A stretch of DNA of 64,000 nt, from positions 1,054,001 through 1,118,000 of the forward strand of contig NZ_JAPEMA010000001.1 of NCBI RefSeq assembly GCF_026343185.1, written 5' to 3'. Source of the stretch: Streptomyces sp. NBC_00091 (lineage in GTDB: Bacteria; Actinomycetota; Actinomycetes; Streptomycetales; Streptomycetaceae). Shown in pieces: positions 25,790 through 34,570 of this stretch. The notes beneath the pieces are model-generated. The model made no database searches, was not told the DNA's origin, and saw only the letters and a program-made list of their open reading frames with translations. Numbering within the stretch: position 1 is the first letter of the stretch; every line of letters starts with the position of its first letter. A program made the translations under genes and the position numbers.

Positions 25790-27277
25790 TCAGTACGCTC
25801 CGCGGCCGTCGACGACGGCGCGGAGTGTACGGCCCATCACGTCGACATCGCTGGTGAAGGACCAGTTGTCGACGTACTGGAGATCAAGCTGAATCGTTTC
25901 GTCCCAGGACAGGTCGGACCGCCCGCTGATCTGCCAGAGGCCGGTCATACCGGGGCGTACGGTGAGCCGGCGCAGCTCGACCTCGTCGTACTCCGCCACC
26001 TCCTCGGGCAGCGGCGGGCGCGGGCCGACCAGCGACATACTGCCCGTCAGTACGTTGACCAGCTGCGGGAGTTCGTCCAGCGAGGTCCGGCGCAGCAGCC
26101 GGCCCACCCGGGTCACCCGGGGGTCGCGGCGCATCTTGAACATCAGGCCGTCGTTCTCGTTGGAGCCCGCCAGCTCGGCCTTCAGGTGGTCGGCGTCCTC
26201 CACCATCGTGCGGAACTTCCACATGACGAAGGGGGTTCCGCCCCGCCCGACGCGCCGCTGGCTGTAGAAGGCGGGGCCCCGCGAGCCGAGGCGGATGGCC
26301 AGGACCAGTCCGAGGAACAGCGGTGACAGCAGGAGCAGTCCGAGCGCGGCGCCGGTGCGGTCCAGCGCCGACTTGAGCACGGTCTGCACCCCTCGGCGCA
26401 CGGGCGGCGCGATGCGCAGCACGGCGAGCCCGCCGGCCGACAGGGTCTCCAGCCGCTTGACGGAGATCTCCACCAGCCCGGGGAACACGGCCATTTCGAG
26501 GCCCTCGTCGTGCAGGGCCCAGCCCATCCGGCGCAGCCGCTCCCCCGCGATCCGCGCCCCGGGCGCCACCAGCACCAGGTCGGCGTGGTGGCTGCGGACG
26601 GCGCCCAGCACGGCGGCGGAGTCCCCGTTCACCGCCTCGGGGACCGCCGCGTCCAGCCGCGCCGCCACGGGTATCCCGCCGGAGAGGGCGCCGTCGCCGA
26701 CCGGGACCACGCCGACCACGACGTACGGGTGGTCGGTGCGCGCGGCGAGGTGTGCGATGACGTGCTCGGCGGACTCCGGCTCGCCGACCACCAGCACCCG
26801 GCTGACGGCCTGCGCCTCGCGGCGGGCCGCCGACAGGTGACGGTAGGTCAGTTTGTGGCGGGCGACGGTGATGAGGAGTGCGGGCAGCAGCGCCCCCAGG
26901 GCGGCCAGGCGCGGGGTGCTCTCCCCCGTCAGCACGCGGATGACGGCGAGGACACCGATCAGAATCAGCCAGTCGTGCAGAACGGGCAGTACGCCGCGGG
27001 ATTCTCCGAGCACCCGGGCCGCGTAGCGGCGGCGCAGTGCCTGCACCCCGGTCCAGGCGAGGGCCGCGCCGAGGGCACAGTAAGCGGGCCTGGCCTGCTG
27101 GGCGGCCCCGAAGACCAGGCCGACGGGCACGGCGGCGCCGGCGAAGTCGGCGGTCACGGCGGCGGGCAGGTACCACCGGGCCTTGTCACCGAGGCGCCGC
27201 GCAGGGGCCACCTCCGGCCCGTCGGCTCCGGCGTCCTCCGCGGCCACTCTTTGCGCAGGAAAATGGACATGCCTCAT
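25790..27277 (-). CDS. Priming polyprenyl glycosylphosphotransferase (WbaP/CpsE type)
   Basis: About 495 aa. Four to five membrane helices in the first 170 residues are followed by a CoA/NAD-like central domain, a further helix (about 310-330, [17 protein letters not shown]) and the bacterial sugar-transferase domain. That domain has [44 protein letters not shown] and [10 protein letters not shown], with [18 protein letters not shown]. These enzymes transfer a sugar-1-phosphate from a nucleotide sugar to undecaprenyl phosphate, starting repeat-unit synthesis. The start is the ATG at 27277 with GGGGGG upstream. The 383-base leader region to the divergent protease gene contains an inverted repeat at 27371-27398. 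Confidence 0.93.
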   Translation of the reverse strand: MRHVHFPAQRVAAEDAGADGPEVAPARRLGDKARWYLPAAVTADFAGAAVPVGLVFGAAQQARPAYCALGAALAWTGVQALRRRYAARVLGESRGVLPVLHDWLILIGVLAVIRVLTGESTPRLAALGALLPALLITVARHKLTYRHLSAARREAQAVSRVLVVGEPESAEHVIAHLAARTDHPYVVVGVVPVGDGALSGGIPVAARLDAAVPEAVNGDSAAVLGAVRSHHADLVLVAPGARIAGERLRRMGWALHDEGLEMAVFPGLVEISVKRLETLSAGGLAVLRIAPPVRRGVQTVLKSALDRTGAALGLLLLSPLFLGLVLAIRLGSRGPAFYSQRRVGRGGTPFVMWKFRTMVEDADHLKAELAGSNENDGLMFKMRRDPRVTRVGRLLRRTSLDELPQLVNVLTGSMSLVGPRPPLPEEVAEYDEVELRRLTVRPGMTGLWQISGRSDLSWDETIQLDLQYVDNWSFTSDVDVMGRTLRAVVDGRGAY

Positions 27278-27660
27278 CGGCCCCCCTGGCACGTGGTCTA
27301 TGTCGGTGGCACCTGCCCGTGGCTTCCCCTGGCAACGGGCATCTGTCGCACCGGGAAACAGTACGACAAACACCCGTACGGTAAATGCCGTTTGGGTGAA
27401 CGAGATCTTCCGTTACCCATGCGCCGACACCCGCCACCAGGCGCCCCGGCCGCCGGAGGCCCCCCTCCCACACGAAGGTGAATGGTCCGGATACCGGATA
27501 CGTATCTTCGGACAACGAACTGTTTCCAGCCAACCTTTTGATGTGGCCCTGACATCACGTCCTGTAGGTGGCACTCTTCGATCCGTTCATCGCACCAGCC
27601 CTGATCTGCCCGGAGGCCCACCCAGCCATCCGGAACCCCCCCTTGCAGAAGGAGTCTGCG
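27278..27660. other. Divergent intergenic region, priming transferase / M4 protease
   Basis: 383 bases with no supportable gene. It holds an imperfect inverted repeat at 27371-27398, a 10-bp palindrome GATACGTATC (27497-27506) preceded by a direct repeat of CCGGATA, and AT-rich stretches on both sides. It must carry both promoters; no hexamer pair with good spacing was found. Confidence 0.5.
27371..27398. promoter_or_regulatory. Inverted repeat upstream of the priming transferase
   Basis: CACCCGTACGG (27371-27381) and CCGTTTGGGTG (27388-27398) are inverted copies at 9 of 11 positions with 6 bases between. It lies about 95 bases upstream of the priming transferase start, where a regulator of polysaccharide initiation could bind. 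Confidence 0.4.
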
Positions 27661-29928
27661 TTGAGTCCCACCCCCCAGAGGCGTGCCACTGCGGCCGGCG
27701 CGCTCGTAGCCGCGGCAGCCCTGCTCGCCGTAGGCATACAGGCCGGTTCCGCCACCGCCGACGCCACCGCGTCGCAGGCCCGCACGGCCGCCCAGCCCAA
27801 CCCGGGCGCGGCCAACCTCGCACTCAGCGCTTCGGAGCGTGCGACGCTCCTCGCCGAGGCCAACTCGACCACCGCCCAGGCCGCCAAGGCGCTCGGCCTC
27901 GGTGGCGGCGAGAAGCTGGTCGTCCGCGATGTGGTCAAGGACGCGGACGGCACCACGCACACCACGTACGAGCGGACCTATGACGGTCTGCCCGTGCACG
28001 GCGGCGACCTCACCGTCCACGCCAAGGACGGCGTCACCAAGAGCGTCACCAAGGCGACGCAGCACGAGATCAAGGTCCCGGACACCAACGCCACGGTCAC
28101 CCCGTCGGCCGCGGAGGGCCAGGCCGTTTCGGCCGCAAACGCCGAGGGCTCCAAGGAGTCCAAGGCCGACAAGGGCGCCCGCAAGGTGATCTGGGCCGCG
28201 GACGGCGTCCCGGTCCTCGCCTTCGAGACCGTCGTCGGCGGCCTCCAGGACGACGGCACCCCGAACCAGCTGCACGTGATCACCAACGCCAAGACCGGCG
28301 CGAAGATCACCCAGTGGCAGGGCATCGAGACCGGCACCGGCAACACCCAGTACAGCGGCCAGGTCACCCTCGGCAGCTCGCAGTCGGGCAGCAACTTCAC
28401 GCTGACCGACGCCGGCCGCGGCAGCCACAAGACCTACAACCTGAACCGGGGCACCTCGGGCACCGGCACCCTGTTCTCCGGTCCCGACGACATCTGGGGC
28501 AACGGCTCCCCCTCCAACACGGAGACCGCCGGCGCGGACGCCCACTACGGCGCCCAGGTGACGTGGGACTACTTCAAGAACGTGCACGGCCGCAACGGCC
28601 TGCGCAACGACGGCGTGGCCCCGTACAGCCGGGTCCACTACGGCAACGCGTACGTCAACGCCTTCTGGGACGACAGCTGCTTCTGCATGACCTACGGCGA
28701 CGGCGAGGGCAACAACAAGCCCCTCACCTCGATCGACGTGGCCGCGCACGAGATGACGCACGGTCTGACCTCGGTCACCGGCAACATGACCTACAGCGGT
28801 GAGCCCGGCGGTCTGAACGAGGCCACCTCCGACATCATGGCGGCGGCGGTCGAGTTCAACGCCAACAACCCGCAGGACGTCGGCGACTACCTGGTCGGCG
28901 AGAAGATCGACATCCGTGGCAACGGCACCCCGCTGCGCTACATGGACAAGCCGAGCAAGGACGGCTCGTCCAAGGACGCCTGGTACTCGGGCCTCGGCGG
29001 CATCGACGTCCACTACTCCTCGGGCCCGGCCAACCACTGGTTCTACCTGGCCTCCGAGGGCTCCGGCGCCAAGGTCATCAACGGCGTCAGCTACGACTCG
29101 CCGACCTCCGACGGCCTCCCGGTCACCGCGATCGGCCGCGAGGCCGCCGCGAAGATCTGGTTCCGCGCGCTGACGGTGGGCTACTTCAAGTCGAACACCA
29201 ACTACGCGGACGCCCGCGTCCAGACGCTGAGGGCTGCCGCAGACCTGTACGGCCAGGGCTCGGCCACGTACAACAACGTCGCCAACGCCTGGGCCGCCAT
29301 CAACGTCGGCCCGCGCGTCAACGACGGCGTCACGGTCACCGCGATCGCCAACCAGAACACCCAGATCAACACCGCCGTGAGCCTCCAGGTCCAGGCGACC
29401 AGCACCAACCCGGGTGCCCTGACCTACGCGGCGACCGGCCTGCCGGCCGGCCTGTCGATCAACTCCTCGACCGGTCTGATCTCGGGCACGGCCACCACCG
29501 CGGCCACGTCCAACGTGACCGTCACGGTGACCGACTCGGCCTCCAAGTCGGGTACGGCGTCCTTCACCTGGACCGTCGGCACCTCCCAGCAGAACGTGTT
29601 CGAGAACACGACCGACTACGCGATCGCCGACAACGCGACCGTCGAGTCCCCCATCACGGTCACCCGCACCGGCAACGCGCCGAGCACCCTCAAGGTGGAC
29701 GTGAACATCCTGCACACCTACCAGGGTGACCTGAAGGTCGACCTGGTCGCGCCCGACGGCAGCGTCTACAACCTGCACAACCGCGCTGGCGGCAGCGCGG
29801 ACAACATCATCAAGAGCTACACGGTGAACGCCTCCTCCGAGGTCGCCCAGGGCGTCTGGAAGCTCCGGGTCAACGACAACGCGAGCCTGGACACCGGCAA
29901 GATCGACAGCTGGAAGCTCACCTTCTGA
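27661..29928 (+). CDS. Secreted M4 (thermolysin-type) metalloprotease with P-domain
   Basis: About 755 aa. A signal peptide (ATAAGALVAAAALLAVGIQA) precedes an FTP/PepSY propeptide (about 60-220). In the catalytic domain the zinc motif is HEMTH (H363-H367) and the third ligand is in GGLNEATSD. FYLASEGSGAKV and a GREAAAKIWFRAL helix complete the M4 fold. An Ig-like domain (about 550-645) and a C-terminal proprotein-convertase P-domain (about 648-755, DVNILHTYQGDLKVDLVAPDG) follow. It is an extracellular endopeptidase. The start is an unusual TTG at 27661, chosen because AGAAGGAG lies 6 bases before it and the signal peptide begins there; extending upstream to 27568 adds a non-signal-like lead. 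The 29992-30025 hairpin ends the transcript. Confidence 0.93.
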   Translation: MSPTPQRRATAAGALVAAAALLAVGIQAGSATADATASQARTAAQPNPGAANLALSASERATLLAEANSTTAQAAKALGLGGGEKLVVRDVVKDADGTTHTTYERTYDGLPVHGGDLTVHAKDGVTKSVTKATQHEIKVPDTNATVTPSAAEGQAVSAANAEGSKESKADKGARKVIWAADGVPVLAFETVVGGLQDDGTPNQLHVITNAKTGAKITQWQGIETGTGNTQYSGQVTLGSSQSGSNFTLTDAGRGSHKTYNLNRGTSGTGTLFSGPDDIWGNGSPSNTETAGADAHYGAQVTWDYFKNVHGRNGLRNDGVAPYSRVHYGNAYVNAFWDDSCFCMTYGDGEGNNKPLTSIDVAAHEMTHGLTSVTGNMTYSGEPGGLNEATSDIMAAAVEFNANNPQDVGDYLVGEKIDIRGNGTPLRYMDKPSKDGSSKDAWYSGLGGIDVHYSSGPANHWFYLASEGSGAKVINGVSYDSPTSDGLPVTAIGREAAAKIWFRALTVGYFKSNTNYADARVQTLRAAADLYGQGSATYNNVANAWAAINVGPRVNDGVTVTAIANQNTQINTAVSLQVQATSTNPGALTYAATGLPAGLSINSSTGLISGTATTAATSNVTVTVTDSASKSGTASFTWTVGTSQQNVFENTTDYAIADNATVESPITVTRTGNAPSTLKVDVNILHTYQGDLKVDLVAPDGSVYNLHNRAGGSADNIIKSYTVNASSEVAQGVWKLRVNDNASLDTGKIDSWKLTF

Positions 29929-29991
29929 CCCCCACCGGGGCCTAGCAGGAAGCACGGCTGAAGAGCGGGACAGCTGAACCGCCACACCACG

Positions 29992-30025
29992 GGGCCGCCC
30001 GGGAGAAGACCTCCCCGGGCGGCCC
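29992..30025 (+). terminator. Hairpin terminator of the M4 protease gene
   Basis: GGGCCGCCCGGG (29992-30003) pairs perfectly with CCCGGGCGGCCC (30014-30025) around a 10-base loop, 63 bases after the stop, followed by TGTTCC. It can also serve the convergent gene whose stop is at 30052. Confidence 0.75.
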
Positions 30026-30051
30026 TGTTCCATGGGTGGGCCCGATGGCGG

Positions 30052-30561
30052 TCAGCCCATGTTGCGCAGGATGCTGTTCACGAAGGAGTCGTGGGCGAGG
30101 CCGCGGCCCTGGCCGGGGCGGGCGCCGCGGTCCTCGTCGCCCCAGTCGCCGCGGTCCTCGTCGTCCTCCCAGTCGTCGCGGCCGCTGTGGTGGCCGCTGT
30201 GGTGGCTGGGCTTGAAGTACACCGACCGGACCGACAGGTCGTGCGCCCGCTCACCCGGCTGGAGCGCCTCCACGGCTTCACCGCCGCAGCTGTCGCCCCG
30301 GTAGAGGAGGGCGAGGGACTCGGTGTCGTTGTCCACCCAGAAGGCGGGCCGGTTCGGCGTGGTCCCCGTCAGCCGGTAGCAGGTGTCGTTGTCGGCGGGC
30401 TCGATCGTCCTGCGGCGCACGTCGCCGTCGTCGGAGTACCGGTAGTGCAGCTCGCCGAGGCCGTCGCGGTCGTGTTCGTTGGCCAGGGACTGACCGGCGG
30501 TGGGCAGGACGAGCGCGAAGGAGGCGAGCAGCGCGGCTGCCGCGGTGGAACGAAGACGCAT
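30052..30561 (-). CDS. Small exported protein of unknown function
   Basis: 169 aa. Signal peptide MRLRSTAAAALLASFALVLP, cleavage near SLA. The mature part (NEHDRDGLGELHYRYSDD onward) has two cysteines (DTCYRLTG and GDSCGGEA) that could pair. It ends in a Gly/Asp/His-rich stretch (HHSGHHSG, then repeated DW and EDRG). I do not recognise the family. The start is the ATG at 30561, which gives a clean signal peptide; the in-frame upstream extension has none. It converges with the M4 protease gene. Confidence 0.7.
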   Translation of the reverse strand: MRLRSTAAAALLASFALVLPTAGQSLANEHDRDGLGELHYRYSDDGDVRRRTIEPADNDTCYRLTGTTPNRPAFWVDNDTESLALLYRGDSCGGEAVEALQPGERAHDLSVRSVYFKPSHHSGHHSGRDDWEDDEDRGDWGDEDRGARPGQGRGLAHDSFVNSILRNMG

Positions 30562-30788
30562 GTGAGAGTCCGTTTCTCGGGTTCGTGAGGACCAGGTCCG
30601 TTGGACATCCGCGGGGCAGCCTAGGAGCGGACCGGGCCGCCGAAACGATCGCCATGCGCAATACGTTCGAAGGTTCACCCTCCCGGGGCGCCCCCCGCCC
30701 CGCCCGGGCGCCGTACGGCCGTACGGGTGCCAAGGCGCCTGAGGCGGACGTCCGTCCGGACACGGGAGCCGGGGCCGGGATGCCGGTC

Positions 30789-30824
30789 GGGGGCGGGCGG
30801 CCGGTGGACCCGCCGCCCGCCCCC
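30789..30824 (-). terminator. Hairpin terminator of glgP
   Basis: GGGGGCGGGCGG (30789-30800) and CCGCCCGCCCCC (30813-30824) form a perfect 12-bp stem with a 12-base loop, 25 bases past the glgP stop (gene on the minus strand). The rest of 30562-30788 holds nothing recognisable apart from the promoter region of the small exported protein. Confidence 0.75.
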
Positions 30825-30849
30825 TGACCCTGACCCCGGGGCAGCCCGG

Positions 30850-33486
30850 TCAGCGCAGCAGGACCCCGCCCACCGCGTCGTTGTCCACCGGCCCCGCGAC
30901 CAGCCCCAGTTCGGCCGGCGTCGCCAGCAGCGGGTGCGCCGGCAGGACCCGTACGGTGTAGCCGAAGGGCCCCGTACGGTCGAGCGCGAGCGGGCCCTCG
31001 TACACCCAGCGCCCCTCCAGGTCCGGCCCGGCGGCGGGCTTGAGCGGGAAGGCCCGCCCGTCGCGGATCACGTCCTGCGCGTCGACCCGGCCCGCGACGG
31101 CCTGCACCTCCACGTCCTCGGGCACCAGCGAGTCCAGCGCCACCCGCACCCGCAGCGTGAGCGTGGCCCCCAGCTCGGCGGTGCCGCCCACGGGCGCGGC
31201 GGTGACGGCCTCCACGTGCTCGACGGCCACCCGCGGCCACGAGGCCCGGATCCGGCCCTTCCACCAGGCGAGGTCCCGCGCGGCGGCGGGGTCGAGGGCC
31301 CGGTGGGAGAGCGCGGCAGGGGCGTAGAGCCGCTCCACGTACTCCCTTACCATCCGCCCCGCGAGCACCTTCGGCCCCAGGGACACCAGGGTGCGCCGGA
31401 CCATCTCGATCCACCGCACGGGCAGCCCGGCGCGCCCGGCCCGGTCGTAGAAGCGGGGCGCGACCCGCTCCTCGATCAGCTCGTAGAGGGCGCCCGCCTC
31501 CAGATCGTCGCGGCGGTCCTCGTCCGTCCCGAGCCCGTCGGCGGTGGGGATGGCCCAGCCGAAGTCGGGCTCGAACCACTCGTCCCACCAGCCGTCCAGC
31601 ACCGACAGGTTGAGGCAGCCGTTGAGCGCGGCCTTCATCCCGCTGGTCCCGCAGGCCTCCAGCGGCCGCAGCGGGTTGTTCAGCCAGACGTCGCAGCCCG
31701 GGTAGAGCTTCTGCGCCATGGCCATGCCGTAGTCGGGCAGGAACACGATCCGGTGGCGCACCCGCGGGTCGTCGGCGAACCGCACCAGCTCCTGCACCAG
31801 CCGCTTGCCGCCGTCGTCGGCCGGGTGCGCCTTGCCCGCGACGACGATCTGCACCGGCCGGTCCGGATCCAGCAGCAGCCGGCGCAGCCGCTCCGGATCG
31901 CGCAGCATCAGCGTGAGCCGCTTGTAGGAGGGCACGCGCCGGGCGAAGCCGATGGTCAGCACGTCCGGGTCGAGGACGGAGTCCACCCAGCCCAGTTCGG
32001 CATCGGCGGCCCCGCGCTGCTTCCACGAGGCGCGCAGCCGGTCCCGTACCTCCTGGACCAGCTGCTCGCGCAGCACCCGCCGTACGTCCCACACGTCCTG
32101 GTCGGCGATCTGCGCGACGGCGTCCCAGCGCGCGGAGCCGCCCACCGCGAGGGCGTCCTCGGTCCGCCCGGCCCCGATCTGGCGGGCGCCGAGCCGCATG
32201 ACCTCGGGGGCCACCCAGGTCGGGGCGTGCACCCCGTTCGTCACGGAGACGATGGGCACGTCGGCGGCGTCGAAGCCCGGCCAGAGCCCGGCGAACATGC
32301 CCCGGCTGACCGCCCCGTGCAGGGTGGACACCCCGTTGGCGCGCTGGGCGAGGCGCAGGCCCATGACGGCCATGTTGAACACCCCGGGATCACCGCCGGG
32401 GTACGACTCGGCGCCCAGCTCCAGGATCCGGTCGACCGGTACGCCGGGCAGCTCGCCGCCCTCGCCGAAGTGCCGGGCGACCAGGGAGCGCTCGAAGCGG
32501 TCGATGCCGGCGGGCACGGGGGTGTGCGTGGTGAAGACGGTCCCGGCGCGCACGGCCTCGACGGCGGCGTCGAAGCCGAGGCCCTGCTCCCCTTCCAGTT
32601 CCCTTATGCGCTCCAGACCGAGGAACCCGGCGTGTCCCTCGTTCGTGTGGAACACCTCGGGGTCGGGGTGACCGGTGATCCGGCAGTACGTCCGGACGGC
32701 CCGGACCCCGCCGATGCCGAGCAGCATCTCCTGGAGCAGCCGGTGGTCGCTGCCGCCGCCGTAGAGCCGGTCGGTCACCTCGCGGGCGCCGGCGTCGTTG
32801 TCCTCGACGTCGGAGTCGAGCAGGAGCAGCGGCACCCGCCCGACGCGGGCCTGCCAGATGTGCGCGTGCAACGACCGCCCGCCGGGCAGGGTGAGCGACA
32901 CCCGGGCGGGGGCGCCGTCCTCCTGCCGCAGCAGGGCCAGGGGCAGCTCGTGGGGATCCAGCACCGGGTAGTGCTCCTGCTGCCAGCCGTCGCGGGACAG
33001 CGACTGGCGGAAGTAGCCGTGGCGGTAGAGCAGGCCGACGCCGATGACCGGGACACCGAGGTCGCTGGCGGCCTTGAGGTGGTCCCCGGCGAGGATCCCG
33101 AGCCCGCCGGAGTACTGGGGCAGGGCGGCGGTGATGCCGAACTCGGGGGAGAAGTAGGCGATGGCCGCGGGGAGCTCCGCGCCGTTCTCGTGGGTCTGGT
33201 ACCACCTCCCGCCGTGGACGTAGTCGTCGAGGTCGGCGGCGGCGACGGCGAGGCGCCGCAGGAACCGCCGGTCGGCGGCGAGTTCCTCGAGACGGGATGC
33301 GGGCACGGCACCGAGCAGCCGGACGGGGTCACCGCCGGCGGCCTGCCAGCCCTCGGGGTCGACGGATTGGAAGAGTTCGCGGGTTTCCGTATGCCAAGAC
33401 CAGCGCAGGTTGCGCGCGAGCTCGGCGAGCGGCATCAGGGGTTCCGGGAGGACGGGGCGCACGGTGAATCGACGGATAGCCTTCAC
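30850..33486 (-). CDS. glgP: Alpha-1,4-glucan phosphorylase
   Basis: About 878 aa, the size of the actinobacterial type that begins with a DUF3417 region. The DUF3417 part (PLAELARNLRWSWHTETRELF) is at residues 17-120. The phosphorylase fold follows, with AYFSPEFGITAALPQYSGGLGILAGDHLKAASDLG, HTNEGHAGF and, near the C-terminal third, EACGTSGMKAALNG, whose lysine binds pyridoxal phosphate. It releases glucose-1-phosphate from alpha-glucan (or runs in reverse) in the cytoplasm. The start is the GTG at 33486 (VKAIRRFTVRP) preceded by AAGGTGG. It lies next to the GlgE-pathway genes, facing away from them with a GNAT gene between. Confidence 0.93.
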   Translation of the reverse strand: MKAIRRFTVRPVLPEPLMPLAELARNLRWSWHTETRELFQSVDPEGWQAAGGDPVRLLGAVPASRLEELAADRRFLRRLAVAAADLDDYVHGGRWYQTHENGAELPAAIAYFSPEFGITAALPQYSGGLGILAGDHLKAASDLGVPVIGVGLLYRHGYFRQSLSRDGWQQEHYPVLDPHELPLALLRQEDGAPARVSLTLPGGRSLHAHIWQARVGRVPLLLLDSDVEDNDAGAREVTDRLYGGGSDHRLLQEMLLGIGGVRAVRTYCRITGHPDPEVFHTNEGHAGFLGLERIRELEGEQGLGFDAAVEAVRAGTVFTTHTPVPAGIDRFERSLVARHFGEGGELPGVPVDRILELGAESYPGGDPGVFNMAVMGLRLAQRANGVSTLHGAVSRGMFAGLWPGFDAADVPIVSVTNGVHAPTWVAPEVMRLGARQIGAGRTEDALAVGGSARWDAVAQIADQDVWDVRRVLREQLVQEVRDRLRASWKQRGAADAELGWVDSVLDPDVLTIGFARRVPSYKRLTLMLRDPERLRRLLLDPDRPVQIVVAGKAHPADDGGKRLVQELVRFADDPRVRHRIVFLPDYGMAMAQKLYPGCDVWLNNPLRPLEACGTSGMKAALNGCLNLSVLDGWWDEWFEPDFGWAIPTADGLGTDEDRRDDLEAGALYELIEERVAPRFYDRAGRAGLPVRWIEMVRRTLVSLGPKVLAGRMVREYVERLYAPAALSHRALDPAAARDLAWWKGRIRASWPRVAVEHVEAVTAAPVGGTAELGATLTLRVRVALDSLVPEDVEVQAVAGRVDAQDVIRDGRAFPLKPAAGPDLEGRWVYEGPLALDRTGPFGYTVRVLPAHPLLATPAELGLVAGPVDNDAVGGVLLR

Positions 33487-33635
33487 ACGTTCCACCTTCG
33501 CAGGGGATGACGGATCGGAGCGGCCGCACCACGCTGTGCACCCGCGCATCGCCCCCGGAAGGCTAGTGCGGCCACCCCCGCCCCGGCCATCCCGCCTCCC
33601 CCGGCGGGGACCCGCGCGGGGGCGGCGGCCCGGCG

Positions 33636-34235
33636 TCAGGCGTCCGTGGCCAGGCGGGCGTGGAGGTGCTGGTCGTGGCGGCCGTCCGCGTGGAGGAGGG
33701 CGCCGCGCATGGTGCCCTCCAGGGGGAAGCCCGCCTTCAGGGCGACGGCGCAGGAGGCGGGGTTGGCCACCGAGTGGCAGATGCGCAGGCGGTGGAGGCC
33801 GGCCTCGCGGAAGGCCCACTCGGACACCGCGGCCACCCCCTGCGGCATCACCCCGCGGCCGCGCCCCTCGGGCAGCAGCCAGTAGAGGAACTCCGCGCTG
33901 GAGTCGGCCAGATCGACGTCGGCGAGGCCGATCAGGCCCAGCGCCGGGGAGTCCGGCGACCGCGACACCGCCCACACCGCCCCTTCCTGCTCGGCCCACA
34001 GCCGGTTCCACCGCGCGATCCGCGCCACCGCCTCCTCGCGGGTCATCGGCTCGGGCCGGTTCCAGTGCCGGACGTCCGGGTCCTCGTACGCGGCCATCCG
34101 CGCCGGGGCGTCCGCCTCCCGCCACGGCCGCAGCACCATCGCGCAGGGCAGCGCGAACACCGGCTGCGGGCCGCCGCCCCACGGGGCGGAAGGGGCGGCC
34201 GGGACGTGGGGGGCGGTTGGTATTTCGCTGTTCAT
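33636..34235 (-). CDS. GNAT-family N-acetyltransferase
   Basis: 199 aa. The acceptor-side strand VLRPWREADAPARMAAYEDPDV is typical of RimJ/RimL-like acetyltransferases. Motif A (acetyl-CoA loop) appears as YWLLPEGRGRGVMPQGVAAVSEWAF, and RICHSVANPASCAVALKAGFPLEG is the conserved C-terminal block. It would transfer acetyl from acetyl-CoA to a protein N-terminus or small amine; the substrate is unknown. It is co-directional with glgP, and the 149-base gap suggests separate or loosely linked transcription. The start is the ATG at 34235. Confidence 0.85.
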   Translation of the reverse strand: MNSEIPTAPHVPAAPSAPWGGGPQPVFALPCAMVLRPWREADAPARMAAYEDPDVRHWNRPEPMTREEAVARIARWNRLWAEQEGAVWAVSRSPDSPALGLIGLADVDLADSSAEFLYWLLPEGRGRGVMPQGVAAVSEWAFREAGLHRLRICHSVANPASCAVALKAGFPLEGTMRGALLHADGRHDQHLHARLATDA

Positions 34236-34303
34236 GGCCCCATCCTCACCGACTTGACGGAGCCTCGGCGGATGCCGAGCCGACCCTTGGTGAACCGCGT
34301 CCC

Positions 34304-34319
34304 ACTACGTACGAGTAGT
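34304..34319. promoter_or_regulatory. Inverted repeat upstream of glgE
   Basis: ACTAC (34304-34308) and GTAGT (34315-34319) flank GTACGA, itself nearly symmetric, in the AT-richest part of the region between the GNAT gene and glgE. It is followed by TTAACC. It is a possible operator for the glgE operon. A separate CTCGGC/GCCGAG hairpin lies at 34264-34279. Otherwise 34236-34444 shows nothing. Confidence 0.35.
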
Positions 34320-34444
34320 TAACCGAGAGCACGGATTGGGCGGGGTGAGAGTGGGAAGGGCTGTGCGCATACACGCGGTACCCGCACGGCGCACCCGCCC
34401 CCAACCTTCCCCCGCCACCCGAGTGAACGCGGACAGGAGCGGCC

Positions 34445-34570
34445 ATGCCCGCACTCCAGCCGTCTTCCGAGCGGCTAGAAACAGAGCGAACAGAGCGTGC
34501 ACTACCAGCCGCGACTCCGGCTGGCCCGTCACCGAGCCCTGCGAACTGCCCCCAGGTGATCCCATCATGA
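34445..34570 (+). CDS. Possible 41-residue leader reading frame overlapping glgE
   Basis: ATG at 34445 has a good AGGAG site 6 bases before it and encodes [20 protein letters not shown] and then an Ala/Pro-rich end, stopping at TGA 34568-34570. That stop overlaps the glgE ATG at 34567 (ATGA). By contrast the glgE frame has only a weak AGGTGA before its ATG. Either this is a translated leader coupled to glgE, or it is the true N-terminus of GlgE in a second frame because of a one-base indel. I recall S. coelicolor GlgE starting with MPA and having some 25 extra residues before the [11 protein letters not shown] block, which favours the second reading. Confidence 0.4.
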   Translation: MPALQPSSERLETERTERALPAATPAGPSPSPANCPQVIPS

